64,000 nucleotides of DNA from Parapedobacter sp035556095 (GTDB taxonomy: Bacteria; Bacteroidota; Bacteroidia; Sphingobacteriales; Sphingobacteriaceae): the NCBI RefSeq assembly GCF_035556095.1, contig NZ_DATMFT010000018.1:414576-478575 (forward strand), in the 5' to 3' direction. Position 1 is the first letter of the stretch; the number at the start of each line of letters is the position of its first letter. Below the pieces are notes generated by a model that worked only from the letters and a program-made list of their open reading frames with translations, searched no databases and was not told where the DNA came from. A program made the position numbers and the translations under genes. Of the stretch, positions 25,929 through 35,978 are shown one piece after another.

Positions 25929-26639
25929 ATGCAAAACGTCGCGGAATCCATTGATTTACAATCGGAAAAAATTGGACCTCGTCTTAAAGATGTCCGAAAG
26001 TCCTTGGGAATGACGGTGGAAGAATTTTACAGCCCGTTAATGAAAGCATTCAACAATGGTTCTTCTATTGAAAACAACAAACGCAATTTAGGCAAACGAC
26101 TGGCAAAAGATATTATCGAGTATTACAATATCAATCCGGCCTATCTCCATACCGGCAAGGGTGAGAAAGTCCTAAAAGTGCGGCCTTATCACAAAAAGAC
26201 GTTCCAGCCCCAGACAGTAGATCATGCCGAAAGCGTACCTTTTTTTGACGTCAAGCTTACCCAGCTGCAGGGGTTTCCCGATATTTTCGGTGAAAGTACA
26301 CCCGAATATTATGTAAACTATCGCCCTTTCAACGACTGCACGGCGTACCTCCCTATTTATGGCGACAGCATGTACCCGCGCTTTGCCAATGGCGAGATCA
26401 TCGCCGTCAAAGAGGTAACCAACCGCGATGTCATCTTATGGGGTGAGGCCTACCTTGTCGCTACCGATGAGCGGGCCAATGGCATGGTTACGGTAAAACT
26501 CCTATATCAGCATGACGATGCCAGCAAGATCATCCTCCGTGCGAGCAACCCTGCATATGGCGGCGACACCGTTATCGACAAAGCTTCCATCATCCGACTG
26601 TATATTATTAAGGGCAAAATCACCCGCAACCAACTGTAA
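25929..26639 (+). CDS. S24 (LexA/CI-type) transcriptional repressor
   Basis: A 236-residue regulator. The N-terminal part (15-80) looks like an XRE-type DNA-binding domain (RLKDVRKSLGMTVEEF), somewhat divergent. The C-terminal S24 domain has Ser147 in YGDSMYPRF and Lys190 in VTVKLLY, the Ser-Lys dyad of LexA/CI proteins. A linker without a clear Ala-Gly cleavage site joins them, so it is uncertain whether RecA triggers self-cleavage. It lies divergent from the HEPN gene with overlapping promoters and is probably autoregulatory. Many such genes are stand-alone stress or phage-type switches. Confidence 0.85.
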   Translation: MQNVAESIDLQSEKIGPRLKDVRKSLGMTVEEFYSPLMKAFNNGSSIENNKRNLGKRLAKDIIEYYNINPAYLHTGKGEKVLKVRPYHKKTFQPQTVDHAESVPFFDVKLTQLQGFPDIFGESTPEYYVNYRPFNDCTAYLPIYGDSMYPRFANGEIIAVKEVTNRDVILWGEAYLVATDERANGMVTVKLLYQHDDASKIILRASNPAYGGDTVIDKASIIRLYIIKGKITRNQL

Positions 26640-26765
26640 TGAGATAGTGGAAATGGCATTAGTCAACAAAAAAAGAAAAGATTTTAGCTGCCGTGAATTT
26701 TTGGCACCGTTTTCGCTATTACCGGAATAGGTTTAGGTTGATAGCCCCTAACCCCATTGGGGCGG

Positions 26766-26797
26766 CCGTCCCGACGTAAGTCGGGACGGTTTTTTTA
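26766..26797 (+). terminator. Intrinsic terminator after S24 gene
   Basis: A perfect 10-bp stem CCGTCCCGAC / GTCGGGACGG with GTAA loop and a run of seven T. It lies about 125 bp after the S24 stop. The gap between holds only a doubtful 25-codon ORF (26653-26730). Confidence 0.85.
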
Positions 26798-26888
26798 TAT
26801 CCTCCCGCCCGTAGGGGCCCTTATTGAAAATGAATTCCTTAACTTAGTTGCCATTACCCTTAATTGAGTTAACACATTATTGCATCCC

Positions 26889-29800
26889 ATGAAGAAAGTC
26901 AGTTTACTCATCATTGTATTGTGCAGTATTTTGGTCACCAACGCACAGGAAGAAGCGCGCTTGCTTCGTTTCCCCGCCGTGCATGGCAACCAAGTGGCGT
27001 TTACCTACGCAGGCGACCTTTACGTCGCATCGACGAATGGTGGCATGGCCCGCCGGATAACCAGCCATCCGGGATATGAGTTATTCGCCCGTTTCAGCCA
27101 CGATGGCAAGCACATTGCCTTCACCGGCCAATACGATGGCAATACCGAAGTGTTTGTCATCCCGGCAACGGGCGGCGAGCCTAAACGCATTACCTACACA
27201 GCCACATTAGGCCGGGACGATGTAGCCGACCGGATGGGGCCCAACAACATCGTTATGGGGTGGACCCCAGACGACCAGCATGTTATTTACCGTGGGCGCG
27301 GCACCTCGTTCAACGCATTTAAGGGCAAGCTCTATCTCGCCCCGCTTAGTGGCGACCTCAGCCGGGAGCTCCCTTTCTCGGTTGCCTCTTGGGCATCTTA
27401 CAATGCTGACGGCACCAAGCTGGCGATGAACCGCGTATTCCGTGAATTCCGGACGTGGAAATACTACCGTGGGGGGATGGCGGATGATATATGGCTGGCA
27501 GACCCCGCAACCGGTATCACCGAAAACCTCACCAACAATCCTGCACAGGATGTCTTCCCGATGTACTATAAAGACAACATTTATTTTGTGAGCGACCGTG
27601 ACCGCATTGCCAACCTGTTTGTCTACAACACCCGAACCAAGCAAACCGAAAAGGTAACTGACTTCACCGAATACGACGTGAAATTCCCCGCGTTGGGCGG
27701 AGATGCCATCGTCTTTGAAAATGGTGGGTACATTTATCTCCACAACCTGCTCACGGGCCAAACCGAACAGTTGCATATTACCATTGCTGAGGACTTTGCA
27801 TCGGGCCGCTCCAAGCAAGTGGATGCATCTAAATTTGTGTACAGTGCCGACCTCTCACCCGACGGCAAGCGGGTGGTCTTCGGTGCGCGTGGTGATGTGT
27901 TCACCGTACCGGCCAAAACCGGCGTAACGCGCAACCTGACGCAAAGCAGCGGAGCACACGACCGGAACGTGGGGTGGAGCCCCGACGGCCGTTGGATAAG
28001 TTTTATCTCCGACCGCACCGGTGAGGATGAATTGTACATACAGCGACAAGATGGAACATCGCCAGCCAAACAACTTACTGAAGGTGGCGGAGCTTATAAG
28101 TTCGCCCCCGTGTGGAGTCCGGATAGCAAATACCTGCTCTATGGCGACCGCGGTCAAAACCTCTATGCTGTGGATGTCCAGTCGGGCAACCGCATATTGA
28201 TCGCACATGCTGACGAGGGTACAGTCGGCTCCTACACATTCGCTCCGGATAGCAAATGGATTGCGTATACCCTCCCCGGCCGCGCTCGCGAATTTACAGT
28301 CATCAACCTTTTCGACCTCGATAGCAAGAAGACGGTTCCCGTAACCGATACGTGGTATAACAGTGGCCAGCCCGAATTCAGCCTCGATGGCAAATTGCTG
28401 TATTTCGTGTCGCAGCGCGATTTCAGCCCGACATACGGCAGTACCGAGTGGAACCACGTGTATAATGACATGAGCAGGCCGTATTTTGTGCGGTTGAGTG
28501 CCGCTGACAAATCGCCTTTTGCCGAAAAAAGCGACGAAGTGACGCTAAATGACGATGATAAGAAAAGCGACAAAGAAGATGACAGCGAGAAAGCGGAGGC
28601 GCCTTCCAAAACCGATATCACCGTAACGGTGGATGAAGCGGGATTGGCCGACCGTATCGAGAGCCTTCCGGTAACACCGGGTTCCTATTACGGGCTCGTG
28701 GCTACCACTGAGGGCCTGTACTATTCCAGCCGTACCCACGGGAATAGCGGATTCAAGTTTTTCAACCTCAAAGACAAAAAGGAAACCGACATCGGCAGTT
28801 TCGGGAATTATAGCGTGACGACCGACCGGAAAAAAATCTTAATAAGGACCGGCGACGGATTCTTCATCGAAAACCTTGGCACGTCAAAAATAACGCCTTC
28901 CAATAACGTGAATCTGGGAGGCATGAAAATGACGGTAGACCTGAAAGCAGAATGGAAGCAAATCTACGACGAAAGCTGGCGCCAAATGCGGGATTACTTT
29001 TACGATCCCAATATGCATGGTGTAGATTGGGAAGCGATGCACGAAAAATACGCCCCTTTGCTTCCGTACGTGAATCACCGCGATGACCTCACTTACCTCA
29101 TCGGTGAATTGATTGCAGAGCTCAATATCGGCCATGCTTATGTAAATAGCGGTGACCGGCCCGATGTGGATCGCATCCAAATGGGACTATTGGGCGCCAG
29201 ATTAAGCCGTGACGCGAGTGGTTACTACCGCATTGACAGCATACTTTCCGGCCAAAGCTGGAACAAGGAGTTGGTATCGCCTTTGCGTGCACCAGGGGTA
29301 AATGCCAAATCAGGCGAATACATCATCGCTATTAACGGTACGTCGATGAAAGAAGTGGATAACATCTACCAAACCCTCGTCGGTAAGGCGGGCCAACTGG
29401 TAGAGATTGAAATCAATGGAACTGCGTCTAATAACGGGACGCGAAAAGTACTCGTGAAACCCATTAAAGATGAGGCTGCACTTTATTACCATGAATGGAT
29501 ACAGCAGAACATCGCGAAAGTCACTGCGGCAAGCGATGGCCGTATCGGGTACGTACATATCCCCGATATGGGGCCGGAGGGCCTCAACCAATTTGCCCGC
29601 TACTTTTACCCGCAACTGGATAAGGAAGCCTTGATTATCGACGACCGGGGCAATGGCGGTGGCAACGTATCGCCAATGATCATCGAGCGGCTGCTGCGTA
29701 AACCCGGCCTAGGTACCATGCGGCGCAATAGCAAAACGGCTTCCATCAAGCCGGACGCCCACGTGGGCCCGAAAGTATGCCTTATCGACCAGTATTCGGC

Positions 29801-30149
29801 ATCTGATGGCGACCTGTTCCCCTGGCAGTTCAAGTATTACGGCATCGGGCCACTCATCGGTCAACGCACCTGGGGTGGGGTAGTGGGTATCAGCGGATCC
29901 CTACCGTTTATCGATGGTGGCGATATGCGCAAGCCCGAGTTTGCACATTTTGCTGCGGATGGCTCGTCATTCATTATCGAAGGGGAGGGTGTACATCCGG
30001 ATATCGAGGTGGTAAACGACCCTTACGAGGAGTACAAGGGTAACGATACGCAATTGGCACGCGGTATCAGCGTACTGCTGAAGAAGCTAGCTGAAGGCGG
30101 TGCGACGGGCGTTCCGACAATTCCTGGTTTCCCAGATAAATCAAAGTAA
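26889..30149 (+). CDS. Exported tricorn-like S41 protease
   Basis: A 1086-residue protein from the ATG at 26889 (the in-frame TTG at 26880 adds three residues). It has a signal peptide (MKKVSLLIIVLCSILVTNA), beta-propeller repeats with WSPDG/FSHDG motifs to about 540, an acidic, low-complexity lysine/glutamate segment (about 545-580), and a tricorn core domain (WRQMRDYFYDPNMHGVDWE). A PDZ domain (about 755-860) and the C-terminal S41 protease follow; Ser in QYSASDGDLFP is the expected nucleophile. Tricorn proteases degrade peptides, but an exported bacterial form probably processes envelope or imported peptides. A strong terminator follows. Confidence 0.93.
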   Translation: MKKVSLLIIVLCSILVTNAQEEARLLRFPAVHGNQVAFTYAGDLYVASTNGGMARRITSHPGYELFARFSHDGKHIAFTGQYDGNTEVFVIPATGGEPKRITYTATLGRDDVADRMGPNNIVMGWTPDDQHVIYRGRGTSFNAFKGKLYLAPLSGDLSRELPFSVASWASYNADGTKLAMNRVFREFRTWKYYRGGMADDIWLADPATGITENLTNNPAQDVFPMYYKDNIYFVSDRDRIANLFVYNTRTKQTEKVTDFTEYDVKFPALGGDAIVFENGGYIYLHNLLTGQTEQLHITIAEDFASGRSKQVDASKFVYSADLSPDGKRVVFGARGDVFTVPAKTGVTRNLTQSSGAHDRNVGWSPDGRWISFISDRTGEDELYIQRQDGTSPAKQLTEGGGAYKFAPVWSPDSKYLLYGDRGQNLYAVDVQSGNRILIAHADEGTVGSYTFAPDSKWIAYTLPGRAREFTVINLFDLDSKKTVPVTDTWYNSGQPEFSLDGKLLYFVSQRDFSPTYGSTEWNHVYNDMSRPYFVRLSAADKSPFAEKSDEVTLNDDDKKSDKEDDSEKAEAPSKTDITVTVDEAGLADRIESLPVTPGSYYGLVATTEGLYYSSRTHGNSGFKFFNLKDKKETDIGSFGNYSVTTDRKKILIRTGDGFFIENLGTSKITPSNNVNLGGMKMTVDLKAEWKQIYDESWRQMRDYFYDPNMHGVDWEAMHEKYAPLLPYVNHRDDLTYLIGELIAELNIGHAYVNSGDRPDVDRIQMGLLGARLSRDASGYYRIDSILSGQSWNKELVSPLRAPGVNAKSGEYIIAINGTSMKEVDNIYQTLVGKAGQLVEIEINGTASNNGTRKVLVKPIKDEAALYYHEWIQQNIAKVTAASDGRIGYVHIPDMGPEGLNQFARYFYPQLDKEALIIDDRGNGGGNVSPMIIERLLRKPGLGTMRRNSKTASIKPDAHVGPKVCLIDQYSASDGDLFPWQFKYYGIGPLIGQRTWGGVVGISGSLPFIDGGDMRKPEFAHFAADGSSFIIEGEGVHPDIEVVNDPYEEYKGNDTQLARGISVLLKKLAEGGATGVPTIPGFPDKSK

Positions 30150-30161
30150 TGTGGAAGTTTG

Positions 30162-30206
30162 CTTCGATGGCTTTGCATGCAAGGTGTAAAGCCATCGAAG
30201 ATTTTT
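30162..30206. terminator. Intrinsic terminator between tricorn gene and nuoN
   Basis: A perfect 13-bp stem CTTCGATGGCTTT / AAAGCCATCGAAG (30162-30174 / 30188-30200), a 13-nt loop and ATTTTTGG afterwards. It ends the tricorn transcript and may also act weakly on the nuo operon arriving from the other side. Confidence 0.85.
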
Positions 30207-30218
30207 GGCACATTATTC

Positions 30219-31598
30219 TTAAATCACACCGGTAAGCCAGGCCGGATAAATGCCTAACAATAGCGTGATGAGTGCGGCTAGGAAAAACACAACCCGGTAG
30301 GGGCTGCTAACGGCGACGGTGTTCCGGTCTATCGGTCTGAAATACATCGCCACGATCACACGGAAATAATAGAAAACACCCATTGCTGCGTTGATAACGG
30401 CAAGTACGACCAGCAGCACCTGGTAATCGGCCAGCACGCCCGAGAACATCATGAATTTACCCACGAAGCCCGCGGTAAGCGGTATGCCTGCCAACGACAA
30501 CATGGCAATGGTGATGGCCAGTGCCAGGTAAGGATTCTTTTTGGCCAAGCCATTGAACGCTTCGAAATGCTCGCTGCCCGTTGCTTTCTTCACCAGGATA
30601 AGAGCTCCGAAAGCGATGATGGTAGACAGTGAATAGGCCGTGGCATAAAAGAGCACCGAGTCGGCAGACGTAGTACCGATGGCCACAATGGCAAAGAGCA
30701 AATATCCAGCATGGGAAATACTCGAATAAGCTAACATCCGTTTTACGCTCTGCTGCACGATGGCCGTAATGTTTCCTACGAACAACGTGATGATGGTCAT
30801 CACCAACAGTACCGGCATCCAGAAATCCTGCAACGGTACGAAACAGAAATAAAACAAACGCAGGAAGCCACCGAAGGCGGCTGTTTTGACCACCGTGGCC
30901 ATGAATATCGTGACCAGTATCGGCGCGCCGTCATACACGTCGGGTGTCCAGAAGTGGAACGGTGCCGCGCCTACCTTAAACGCCAATCCAACGATCAGCA
31001 ACAGGATTCCCGCATAAAACAATGGGGATACCTCATGGGGGTTGGCTACCACGTAGTCTTTGATGGCTGCCAGATCGAATGAGCCGCTGGCACCGTACAG
31101 CAGCGCGATGCCGAATAGTAGGAATCCCGTAGAGAACGCGCCCATCAGGAAATATTTCAACGCCGCTTCATTGGATGCGAAATCTTTCTTGCGGATACCC
31201 GCCAGGATATACAGTGCAACTGACATGATCTCGATACCGATAAATAGCATGGCCAGGTTGTGAAAAGAAACCACCAGCACTGCGCCAGTCAGTGAGAACA
31301 GGATAAGCGCATAATACTCGGCCACATGCGGGCTTGATTTGTCAAAATAATCTTTTGACAACAATAATACCAAGGCAGTCAATACCACGCATACCACCGA
31401 GAAAGCGACGGCAAAATGATCGAACAACACCATACCACTATACAGCGGCTCGGCAGCTGTACCCCATTGCACACCATAGAGCACCACCGCGGTAACAAGG
31501 CCGAGCAGGGACACCGGCAGCAGTGCCTTATGGGCTTTGAACAACCCCAAATAAAGCACCAATATGGCTAACAAAGACAGCGTAATGATTGCACTCAT
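30219..31598 (-). CDS. nuoN: NADH-quinone oxidoreductase subunit N
   Basis: A 459-residue antiporter-like membrane subunit with about 14 helices, one of three proton-pumping homologues (NuoL/M/N). Conserved GIEIMSVALYILAGIRKKD and GAAPFHFWTPDVYDGAP are present, with the buried Glu and Lys of the proton channel. It is the last gene of the operon and lies just before a terminator. Its length is a little short compared with about 480-490 in Escherichia coli but normal for Bacteroidota. Confidence 0.96.
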   Translation of the reverse strand: MSAIITLSLLAILVLYLGLFKAHKALLPVSLLGLVTAVVLYGVQWGTAAEPLYSGMVLFDHFAVAFSVVCVVLTALVLLLSKDYFDKSSPHVAEYYALILFSLTGAVLVVSFHNLAMLFIGIEIMSVALYILAGIRKKDFASNEAALKYFLMGAFSTGFLLFGIALLYGASGSFDLAAIKDYVVANPHEVSPLFYAGILLLIVGLAFKVGAAPFHFWTPDVYDGAPILVTIFMATVVKTAAFGGFLRLFYFCFVPLQDFWMPVLLVMTIITLFVGNITAIVQQSVKRMLAYSSISHAGYLLFAIVAIGTTSADSVLFYATAYSLSTIIAFGALILVKKATGSEHFEAFNGLAKKNPYLALAITIAMLSLAGIPLTAGFVGKFMMFSGVLADYQVLLVVLAVINAAMGVFYYFRVIVAMYFRPIDRNTVAVSSPYRVVFFLAALITLLLGIYPAWLTGVI

Positions 31599-31656
31599 AT
31601 TTCGTTTATTATCTTAATCCCGCCCTAATCAATTGCGGGATATGCGTTCTTTCGTT

Positions 31657-33108
31657 TTACTTAACCAAACTGATTTTATCGACCAACTCGGTAACGGCCG
31701 CCTCGGAAATATCCAGCAACGGTTTCGGATATACGCCGATACCGATAACCAGCACCACCACCGCCGTCAATATCACCCATTCGGTTCCTTTTATGTCGGC
31801 GAAACCGCTTGTCTGGGTATTCACCTCACCCAGCATCACCTTTTGGTACATCCGCAGCAAATATACGGCGGCAAGGATAATGGTAAGCCCACCGAATACG
31901 GCATACCAAATACCATACTGGTAGATACCCATTAATAGCAGGAACTCACCGATAAACCCATTGGTCACCGGCAAACCGATAGCCCCCATCACGATTGTTA
32001 GAAACATAATCGCAAGCACAGGTGCCGATTTGGCGATTCCACCCATCGCGGATAGGTCGCGCGTACCCAGTCGGCGGGAGAGGATATCCACCACAAAGAA
32101 CAGTCCCAGCACACTGATGCCGTGGTTAATCATCTGGATGATGGCGCCCTGCAAGCCCTGCACATTCCAAGCAAAAACCCCCGCCCCGATAAGGCCTACG
32201 TGCGCAATCGACGAATAGGCAATCAGCCGTTTCGCATCGCCTTGCTTGAACGCGATAATGGATGCATAGACCACCCCAATGATACACAGCACCAACGCCA
32301 ACTGGCCGTAGGCAGCGGTACCCAACGGGGCAATCGGAATCAACCATCGGATAAGGCCATACACACCCATTTTGAGCATGATCGCCGCCAGTAACATCGT
32401 GCCCGCGGTGGGCGCTTCGGTATACGTGTCGGGCTGCCAGGTGTGGAAGGGGAATATCGGCATCTTGATGGCGAAAGCAATGAAGAACGCCCAGAAAATC
32501 CACCGTTGTGTACTTTCATCGAGTGCCAGTTGATAAAACGAGCTGAGCTCGTAATCGCCCGAAGGCACCTGCACATGTAGGTAGATGATGGCAATCAGCA
32601 TCAGCAGGCTTCCGAAAAAAGTATAAATGAAGAATTTGATGTTTACGCGGATACGGTTCTCGCCACCCCAGAGGGCACAGATGAAGTAAATCGGAATCAG
32701 TGCAACTTCCCAGCCCACGTAAAACGCAAATGCGTCCAAAGCCGTGAAGACGAGCAACAATCCGGCCTGCATGAACAATACCAAGGCAAAGAAGCCGCCC
32801 TTGTAGTCGTGGCTGAACGCGGAAAGGATGATCAACGGGATGAGCCCGTTGGTGAGCAGTACAAGCGGCAAGCTGATTCCATCGATACCGATGTGGAAAT
32901 GGATGCCCAACGCGGGTATCCATGCAAACCGCTGCTCAAACTGCATACTGGCATCCGGCACGAAATTGACCAAGAACGGAATCGTGAGCGCCAGGGAAAG
33001 CAGCGACACCAGCAATGCCAATTGCTTGGCTGCGCGGGCTTGCCGTACAAAAGCGAGCGCTATGGCTCCAAGGACCGGAATTAACAGTAGTATAAATAGA
33101 TTGTCCAT
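31657..33108 (-). CDS. nuoM: NADH-quinone oxidoreductase subunit M
   Basis: A 483-residue membrane subunit of about 14 helices with the essential Glu134 in VGWEVALIPIYF and the FPFHTWQPDTYTEAP loop typical of NuoM. It forms one proton channel of complex I. It sits between nuoL and nuoN in the operon, with gaps of 24 and 58 bp. Confidence 0.97.
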   Translation of the reverse strand: MDNLFILLLIPVLGAIALAFVRQARAAKQLALLVSLLSLALTIPFLVNFVPDASMQFEQRFAWIPALGIHFHIGIDGISLPLVLLTNGLIPLIILSAFSHDYKGGFFALVLFMQAGLLLVFTALDAFAFYVGWEVALIPIYFICALWGGENRIRVNIKFFIYTFFGSLLMLIAIIYLHVQVPSGDYELSSFYQLALDESTQRWIFWAFFIAFAIKMPIFPFHTWQPDTYTEAPTAGTMLLAAIMLKMGVYGLIRWLIPIAPLGTAAYGQLALVLCIIGVVYASIIAFKQGDAKRLIAYSSIAHVGLIGAGVFAWNVQGLQGAIIQMINHGISVLGLFFVVDILSRRLGTRDLSAMGGIAKSAPVLAIMFLTIVMGAIGLPVTNGFIGEFLLLMGIYQYGIWYAVFGGLTIILAAVYLLRMYQKVMLGEVNTQTSGFADIKGTEWVILTAVVVLVIGIGVYPKPLLDISEAAVTELVDKISLVK

Positions 33109-33132
33109 GTACGCGATATAACTTCGTCTCGA

Positions 33133-35052
33133 TTAACCGTTAAAAAAACCATAAGCCAAGAGCGCCACGACGGCGATGACCATCATAAAGATATACGAAC
33201 CCACGTTGCCGGTCTGCAGGAGCCGAACCCCATGGCCCGACTCGCCAACCCGCTTGCCCAACCCATTCACTAACCCATCAATTCCTGCCCGGTCGATGAT
33301 GCGATAGAAGAATACCGACAGGGCATTGAAAGGGCGCACAATGAGGGCATCGTAGAGTTCATCCACATAAAACTTGTGATAAGAGAGCTTGGCCAACGGA
33401 CTGCGGGGCGCATCATCCCCCCCGGGCACGGTACCTTTGACCGCATATTGGCGATAGGCTACGACCGCCATGACGATTGCTCCGATTGCCGAAACGGCCA
33501 TGAGTACGTATTCTGTACTGTGATCTAAATGGAACGCTCCCGTTACCGCGGCCGAATCGGCGAATACCGGAGAAAGGAAGTCGGCCAATGCATGCCCACC
33601 GCCCAGCGCCGACGGCACATTCAGCAAGCCACCCACGGCCGCCAAAACGGCGAGGATAACCAAGGGGACCGTCATCGTGGCTGGCGACTCATGCAGGTGG
33701 CTTGCTTGCTCAGCGGTACCCCTGAATTTACCGAAGAACGTCAGCGACAGCATCCGGAACATGTAGAATGCGGTAAATAGCGCACCAATGAAGCCAAGCG
33801 CCCACAGCAGTTTGTTTTCGGCAAACGCATGGGCCAGTATTTCATCTTTGGAAAAGAAGCCCGATAGCGGCGGTATCCCAGCGATCGCGATGGTAGCGAT
33901 AAGCATAGTCACATAGGTAATGGGCAGGTGTTTTTTTAAACCACCCATGCTACGCATGTCTTGCTCATCGCTCATGGCGTGGATGACCGACCCGGCACCC
34001 AAAAACAGCAGTGCTTTGAAAAACGCGTGGGTGATGACGTGGAAAAAGGCCCCCGTGAAAGCACCAACGCCCAACCCCAAAAACATATAGCCCAATTGGG
34101 ATACGGTGGAATAGGCCAATACTTTCTTGATGTCATTCTGCGTAATAGCGATGGCTGCTGCCAGCAAGGCTGTACAGATACCGATCGCAGCGACCACCTG
34201 CAAGGTGATCGGCGAGAGCGTAAACAGGATGTTTGACCGTGCAATCATATAAATACCCGCGGTAACCATCGTGGCGGCATGAATCAAGGCCGACACGGGC
34301 GTGGGACCGGCCATCGCATCGGGCAACCAGGTAAACAGGGGAATCTGGGCGGACTTACCGGTAGCCGCTATAAACAGTAACAACGTAATCAATAGCAACG
34401 TCGTGTCGCCCATGGCCATTCCAGCCGCCTGGGGAAATACACCTGCAAACTCCAGCGTACCGAAGGTGTTGAATATCATGAATACGGCAATGAGGAAACT
34501 CAAGTCGCCGATACGGTTCATCACGAATGCCTTCTTTCCGGCACTGGCAAACTCCTTGTTCTTAAACCAGAAACCGATCAGCAGGTACGAACACAAGCCA
34601 ACGCCTTCCCAGCCGATGAACATGACCACGTAGTTTGACCCCAACACCAACAGCAACATGAAGAAAACGAATAGGTTGAGGAATGCGAAAAACTTGGCAA
34701 ACCCCGCATCGTGTTTCATGTAACCAATGGAATAGACGTGAATGAGAAAACCAATGCCGGTGACGATGAGCAGCATGATGGCGCTTAGCGGGTCTACCAA
34801 AAAGGACAGTGAAACGTTTAGGCTACCGGCGTTAATCCATTCAAAAACGGATTGGACAAACGTTGCGGATTCACCGGCTTGCCGGGCCGAGTATACTTCT
34901 GCGAACACGCCGCAACTCAACAGAAACGAAGCCAGTACCACGCCGCTGCCTAATAGCCCAACCAGCGATTTAGGTAACGCATTTCGACCCATACCGTTGA
35001 TCAGAAAACCAAGTAGTGGCAACAATGGAATCAACCAAATTAAATCTATCAT
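33133..35052 (-). CDS. nuoL: NADH-quinone oxidoreductase subunit L
   Basis: A 639-residue subunit, the largest membrane part of complex I. The core carries FIGWEGVGLCSYLLIGFW and WLPDAMAGPTPVSALIHAATMVTAG (split: WLPDAMAGPTPVSALIHAAT), the NuoL signatures, and the C-terminus carries the extra helices that make the long lateral arm. It is a distal proton channel. It starts 71 bp downstream of nuoK. Confidence 0.97.
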   Translation of the reverse strand: MIDLIWLIPLLPLLGFLINGMGRNALPKSLVGLLGSGVVLASFLLSCGVFAEVYSARQAGESATFVQSVFEWINAGSLNVSLSFLVDPLSAIMLLIVTGIGFLIHVYSIGYMKHDAGFAKFFAFLNLFVFFMLLLVLGSNYVVMFIGWEGVGLCSYLLIGFWFKNKEFASAGKKAFVMNRIGDLSFLIAVFMIFNTFGTLEFAGVFPQAAGMAMGDTTLLLITLLLFIAATGKSAQIPLFTWLPDAMAGPTPVSALIHAATMVTAGIYMIARSNILFTLSPITLQVVAAIGICTALLAAAIAITQNDIKKVLAYSTVSQLGYMFLGLGVGAFTGAFFHVITHAFFKALLFLGAGSVIHAMSDEQDMRSMGGLKKHLPITYVTMLIATIAIAGIPPLSGFFSKDEILAHAFAENKLLWALGFIGALFTAFYMFRMLSLTFFGKFRGTAEQASHLHESPATMTVPLVILAVLAAVGGLLNVPSALGGGHALADFLSPVFADSAAVTGAFHLDHSTEYVLMAVSAIGAIVMAVVAYRQYAVKGTVPGGDDAPRSPLAKLSYHKFYVDELYDALIVRPFNALSVFFYRIIDRAGIDGLVNGLGKRVGESGHGVRLLQTGNVGSYIFMMVIAVVALLAYGFFNG

Positions 35053-35123
35053 CTTTTGTTAATCGTTCAAATCGTCAGTCTTCAATCTGCACATCGCTGC
35101 ATCAGCGTATCGTCACATCAACA

Positions 35124-35453
35124 TCATCCCCTTAAGCGGTTCAGCGCATTGATATCCACCGAGCGGGTATTCCGGTACACCATCACGATGATGGCCAAAC
35201 CCACCGCAACCTCGGCAGCCGCCAGTGCCATGATGAAAAACACGAATACCTGGCCGGCCGGATCGCCATGATGTACTGAAAACGCCGTTAGCAGTAGGTT
35301 TACCGAATTGAGCATCAATTCGACAGACATCATGATGATGATGACATTGCGGCGTATAAGCACCCCCATGACACCGATGGCAAAAATAACACTACAAAAC
35401 AGGATATAATGATTGAGTGGTACACCCTGTATATTTTGTATAATGGTTTCCAT
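35124..35453 (-). CDS. nuoK: NADH-quinone oxidoreductase subunit K
   Basis: A 109-residue, three-helix subunit with the conserved Glu in MSVELMLNSVNLLL and the second acidic site in FIMALAAAEVAVGLAI. It belongs to the E-channel of complex I. It follows nuoJ with no spacer (nuoJ stop at 35454). Confidence 0.96.
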   Translation of the reverse strand: METIIQNIQGVPLNHYILFCSVIFAIGVMGVLIRRNVIIIMMSVELMLNSVNLLLTAFSVHHGDPAGQVFVFFIMALAAAEVAVGLAIIVMVYRNTRSVDINALNRLRG

Positions 35454-35951
35454 TTATACTTTTTTTGGATCGTTCTTGGCTAATAATACGGCACCCACCA
35501 TGGCGGTCAACAACAATATCGAGGATATCTCAAAGGGTAGCAGGAAATCGCTGAATAATACCTTACCCAAGTTGGATACCAGTCCGATATCGGGATTTTT
35601 CAGCACGACCGGGTCTGACACTTCCAGTAACCGGAATGATGCGGCCAGCGTTACCAACAGACACATACCCGCAATGACACCCATGAATTTCACCAGATTG
35701 GACTTAAGGGGCTCGGTATCCTTGTTGAGGTTGAGCAACATCAAAACGAACAGGAACAGCACCATGATCGCACCCATATAGACAATGAAATTGACGACGG
35801 CGAGAAATTGTGCATTCAACAGGATATAGTGCACCGTAAAGGTGAAAAAGGTAATAACGAGGTAAAGTACGCTGTGTACCGGATTCTTGGTGAAGATGGT
35901 CATCAACGCAAAGAAGATTGACAAAAAGGCCACAAAATAAAAAACGCTCAT
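35454..35951 (-). CDS. nuoJ: NADH-quinone oxidoreductase subunit J
   Basis: A 165-residue, five-helix membrane subunit. FLAVVNFIVYMGAIMVLFLFV is the third-helix region with the pi-bulge of NuoJ (quoted: VVNFIVYMGAIMVLFLF). It couples quinone chemistry to the proton channels. It immediately precedes nuoK. Confidence 0.95.
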   Translation of the reverse strand: MSVFYFVAFLSIFFALMTIFTKNPVHSVLYLVITFFTFTVHYILLNAQFLAVVNFIVYMGAIMVLFLFVLMLLNLNKDTEPLKSNLVKFMGVIAGMCLLVTLAASFRLLEVSDPVVLKNPDIGLVSNLGKVLFSDFLLPFEISSILLLTAMVGAVLLAKNDPKKV

Positions 35952-35978
35952 GCTGCTTTCGTAGGGGTTATCTGCGGA

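Noticed and set aside
26653..26730. ORF of 25 codons after the S24 gene
   Set aside because: Too short, no motif, no operon spacing or conservation that can be seen.
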